Source: DATGKR01 sp035294565 (lineage in GTDB: Bacteria; Actinomycetota; Acidimicrobiia; Acidimicrobiales; Palsa-688). From it: 64,000 bases of DNA. The translations under genes were made by a program, and so were the position numbers. Within the stretch, counting starts at the first letter, position 1; every line of letters begins with the position of its first letter. The stretch is from assembly GCA_035294565.1 (NCBI GenBank), contig DATGKR010000128.1, positions 6,209 through 70,208 on the forward strand. The letters are read 5' to 3'. Positions 63,026 to 64,000 of this stretch are shown here, in pieces. The notes beneath the pieces were generated by a model that ran no database searches, had not been told where the DNA came from, and was given only the letters and a program-made list of their open reading frames with translations.

Positions 63026-63340
63026 TTAAATCAGGCGCGAGGGAGCCGCCCCGCGGGGCGGCTCCCTCCTCTGCCCCGGAACTAGGGCGCTGGCTGGCAG
63101 CGTGCTGGTTGGGGTAAATCTGAGCTTGCTGCTGGGCAGCTGGAAGTCAGCGGGCGTCACCACGGCGGCAGGCTTGCCGTTGACTGTCTCCCGCGTCGGG
63201 TGGTTGGTCAGCACCTTCCATGTGCCGTGGTCGTTGACGTGCAGGACCATGGGCTGGTTGGCGAGGGCGGAGGGCATCGGCGAGCCGTCAGGCCCGACCG
63301 TGGGGCCGGGGTAGCTAGCCCCGGCGGTACCGGAGAGCAT
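63026..63340 (-). CDS. Possible fragment of a secreted protein, uncertain
   Basis: 104 codons with coding-like composition in the first 90 (MVLHVNDHGTWKVLTNHP, VVTPADFQLPSS), ending in the GC palindrome at 63039-63068. It begins at the exact breakpoint of helicase copy 2, so it is likely a 5'-truncated piece. No family recognised. Confidence 0.3.
   Translation of the reverse strand: MLSGTAGASYPGPTVGPDGSPMPSALANQPMVLHVNDHGTWKVLTNHPTRETVNGKPAAVVTPADFQLPSSKLRFTPTSTLPASALVPGQRREPPRGAAPSRLI
63039..63068. terminator. 30-bp perfect palindrome, possible bidirectional terminator
   Basis: GAGGGAGCCGCCCCG followed directly by its reverse complement CGGGGCGGCTCCCTC. Very stable hairpin in RNA from either strand, but no clear T-run follows. 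It sits between the secreted-protein fragment and the small membrane peptide. Confidence 0.5.
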
Positions 63341-63351
63341 GAACCCCGTGC

Positions 63352-63690
63352 CTGCAGAGTCGACACGTCAGCCGATGCCACCGTGCCCCAGCGCACCGCG
63401 TCCACCAAGGCACCCAGAACCTCTGGGTCGTCCCACCTTCCCGGGTCGGGAACATCAGGCAGGGCCCCCGAGGGGATCACGGCTCGACCCGGCTCTACCT
63501 CCCAGATGACCGAGAGCTCCTCGCCGATGTCATCTTCCGATACCGACGTGAGCGTCACCAGTGTCCGGCCCGGCAGGACCGTGACAGCCAGCTCATCGAC
63601 TGGCAGAGACGATTCGCTCACCTCGGAAACCACCCACCGTTGGCCGCGAACCTGAACCAGCGAGCCGACCTCCAACACCTCCGACCCCAT
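63352..63690 (-). pseudogene. DrmD/SNF2-like helicase N-terminal fragment, copy 2
   Basis: From ATG 63690 it reads MGSEVLEVGSLVQVRGQRWVV, the usual N-terminus of DrmD-type helicases, then RTLVTLTSVSEDDIGEELSVI and DAVRWGTVASADVSTLQA. It breaks at 63352, just where copy 1 continues with PFRAG. Together the two copies would cover the whole N-terminal domain, so they derive from one gene type by duplication and deletion. No ATPase motifs remain. Confidence 0.6.
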
Positions 63691-63768
63691 CACCGCCACC
63701 AAGGGTAGCTACCGCTCGGCCGGCCGAGACGGGCTCGGTGGCTGCAGGAGACGTTCCACTTCGAACAA

Positions 63769-63804
63769 GACGACGTCCGCCGGCAAGAGCCGGCGGACGT
63801 CGTC
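63769..63804 (-). terminator. Strong hairpin downstream of tmRNA
   Basis: Perfect 16-bp inverted repeat (GACGACGTCCGCCGGC / GCCGGCGGACGTCGTC) with a 4-base loop. On the minus strand it is followed by TTGTTCG and lies about 60 bases beyond the tmRNA 3' end, where its terminator is expected. Confidence 0.65.
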
Positions 63805-63819
63805 AACAGGGGGTTCCTC

Positions 63820-63853
63820 TATTTTGCGAAGGATCTCCGCTTATTTTGCGAAG
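63820..63853. repeat. Direct repeat TATTTTGCGAAG next to the tmRNA 3' end
   Basis: The 12-mer occurs at 63820-63831 and 63842-63853 (period 22). The position, immediately outside the tmRNA 3' end, is where integrase arm-type sites of an integrated element are expected. Its lower GC than the surroundings supports foreign origin. Confidence 0.6.
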
Positions 63854-63863
63854 ACCTCACGAG

Positions 63864-64000
63864 TGGAGGTGGCGGGAATCGAACCCGCGTCCTTCGACGT
63901 CTCATCGGGCCTTCTCCGAGCGCAGCCGGTGTTCGAATGTCAGGCTCCCCGCTCGCCACCGGCACCGGCGGGGGGCCTTATCCAGCTGAGGTGTCCCCGG
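63864..64000 (-). ncRNA. ssrA: tmRNA (ssrA), 3' portion, cut by the window edge
   Basis: Read on the minus strand, the T-arm and acceptor stem are clear: GGACGCGGGTTCGATTCCCG then CCACCTCCA, the standard tmRNA 3' end. Upstream there are paired GC-rich stems (GCCGGTGCCGGTGGCG region), as expected for the pseudoknots. The CCA is not encoded (CTC follows the discriminator A). The tag-peptide frame and 5' end lie outside the window. tmRNA rescues stalled ribosomes with SmpB; its 3' end is a frequent integration site for islands, and the decayed island lies directly against it. Confidence 0.9.

Overview
This is a compact, very GC-rich actinobacterial chromosome segment, most likely from class Acidimicrobiia or a close relative. 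The reasons are: GTG/TTG starts with one- to four-base stop/start overlaps; coenzyme F420 genes in which CofE lacks the second domain of mycobacterial FbiB; the order secA-prfB-ftsE-ftsX; actinobacterial families such as DUF5719, DUF2079 and a DUF929 thioredoxin-fold protein next to VKOR; and a manB/Trm112/SIS block like that of mycobacteria and streptomycetes. No 16S rRNA or tRNA gene is visible, so the placement is inference.

Layout. 0-5.9 kb: propionyl-CoA/biotin metabolism (methylmalonyl-CoA mutase large subunit, an LpdA-type flavoprotein, a biotin carboxylase/BCCP chain, biotin ligase). 6-21 kb: a tightly coupled sugar-nucleotide and glycosyltransferase region (rfbA, rfbB, rfbD, UDP-glucose dehydrogenase, UXS-type decarboxylase, WbbL-like GT2, ManC-like nucleotidyltransferase, three GT4 enzymes, two further SDR genes), with cofD-cofE inserted on the minus strand. 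21-34.6 kb: a giant GT2/membrane protein, DUF5719, FtsH, a CPBP protease, a zinc-ribbon peptide, an unusual membrane-protein/phosphomannomutase fusion, Trm112 and a phosphoglucose/phosphomannose isomerase. 34.8-44.2 kb: a LuxR-type response regulator, two tandem DUF2079 membrane proteins, then secA, prfB, ftsE and ftsX. 44.6-60.7 kb: mixed genes (truncated globin, FHA protein, SLT-NlpC/P60 cell-wall hydrolase, AI-2E permease, GH3 lipoprotein, GT28-like transferase, DUF929-VKOR pair, beta-helix protein, P450 flanked by two methyltransferases, diiron oxygenase with its TetR regulator). 60.7-63.9 kb: a decayed island (broken antitoxin and toxin, helicase and transposase fragments, an internal duplication) ending at the 3' end of tmRNA, a classic integration site.

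The 6-34 kb genes fit one job: making dTDP-, UDP- and GDP-activated sugars and building them into a cell-envelope polymer. PMM, PGI/PMI and the ManC-like enzyme would supply GDP-mannose; RfbABD would supply dTDP-rhamnose, although no rfbC is present in the window; Ugd and UXS would supply UDP-glucuronate and UDP-xylose.

The most unusual signal is a three-copy interspersed element (20.76, 44.35 and 60.89 kb). Each copy has four TGTCCA half-sites in alternating orientation, separated by exactly 26, 25 and 26 bp. The two 26-bp cores differ in sequence from copy to copy, while the half-sites and the central linker are conserved. Each copy also has an unrelated short direct duplication next to it.
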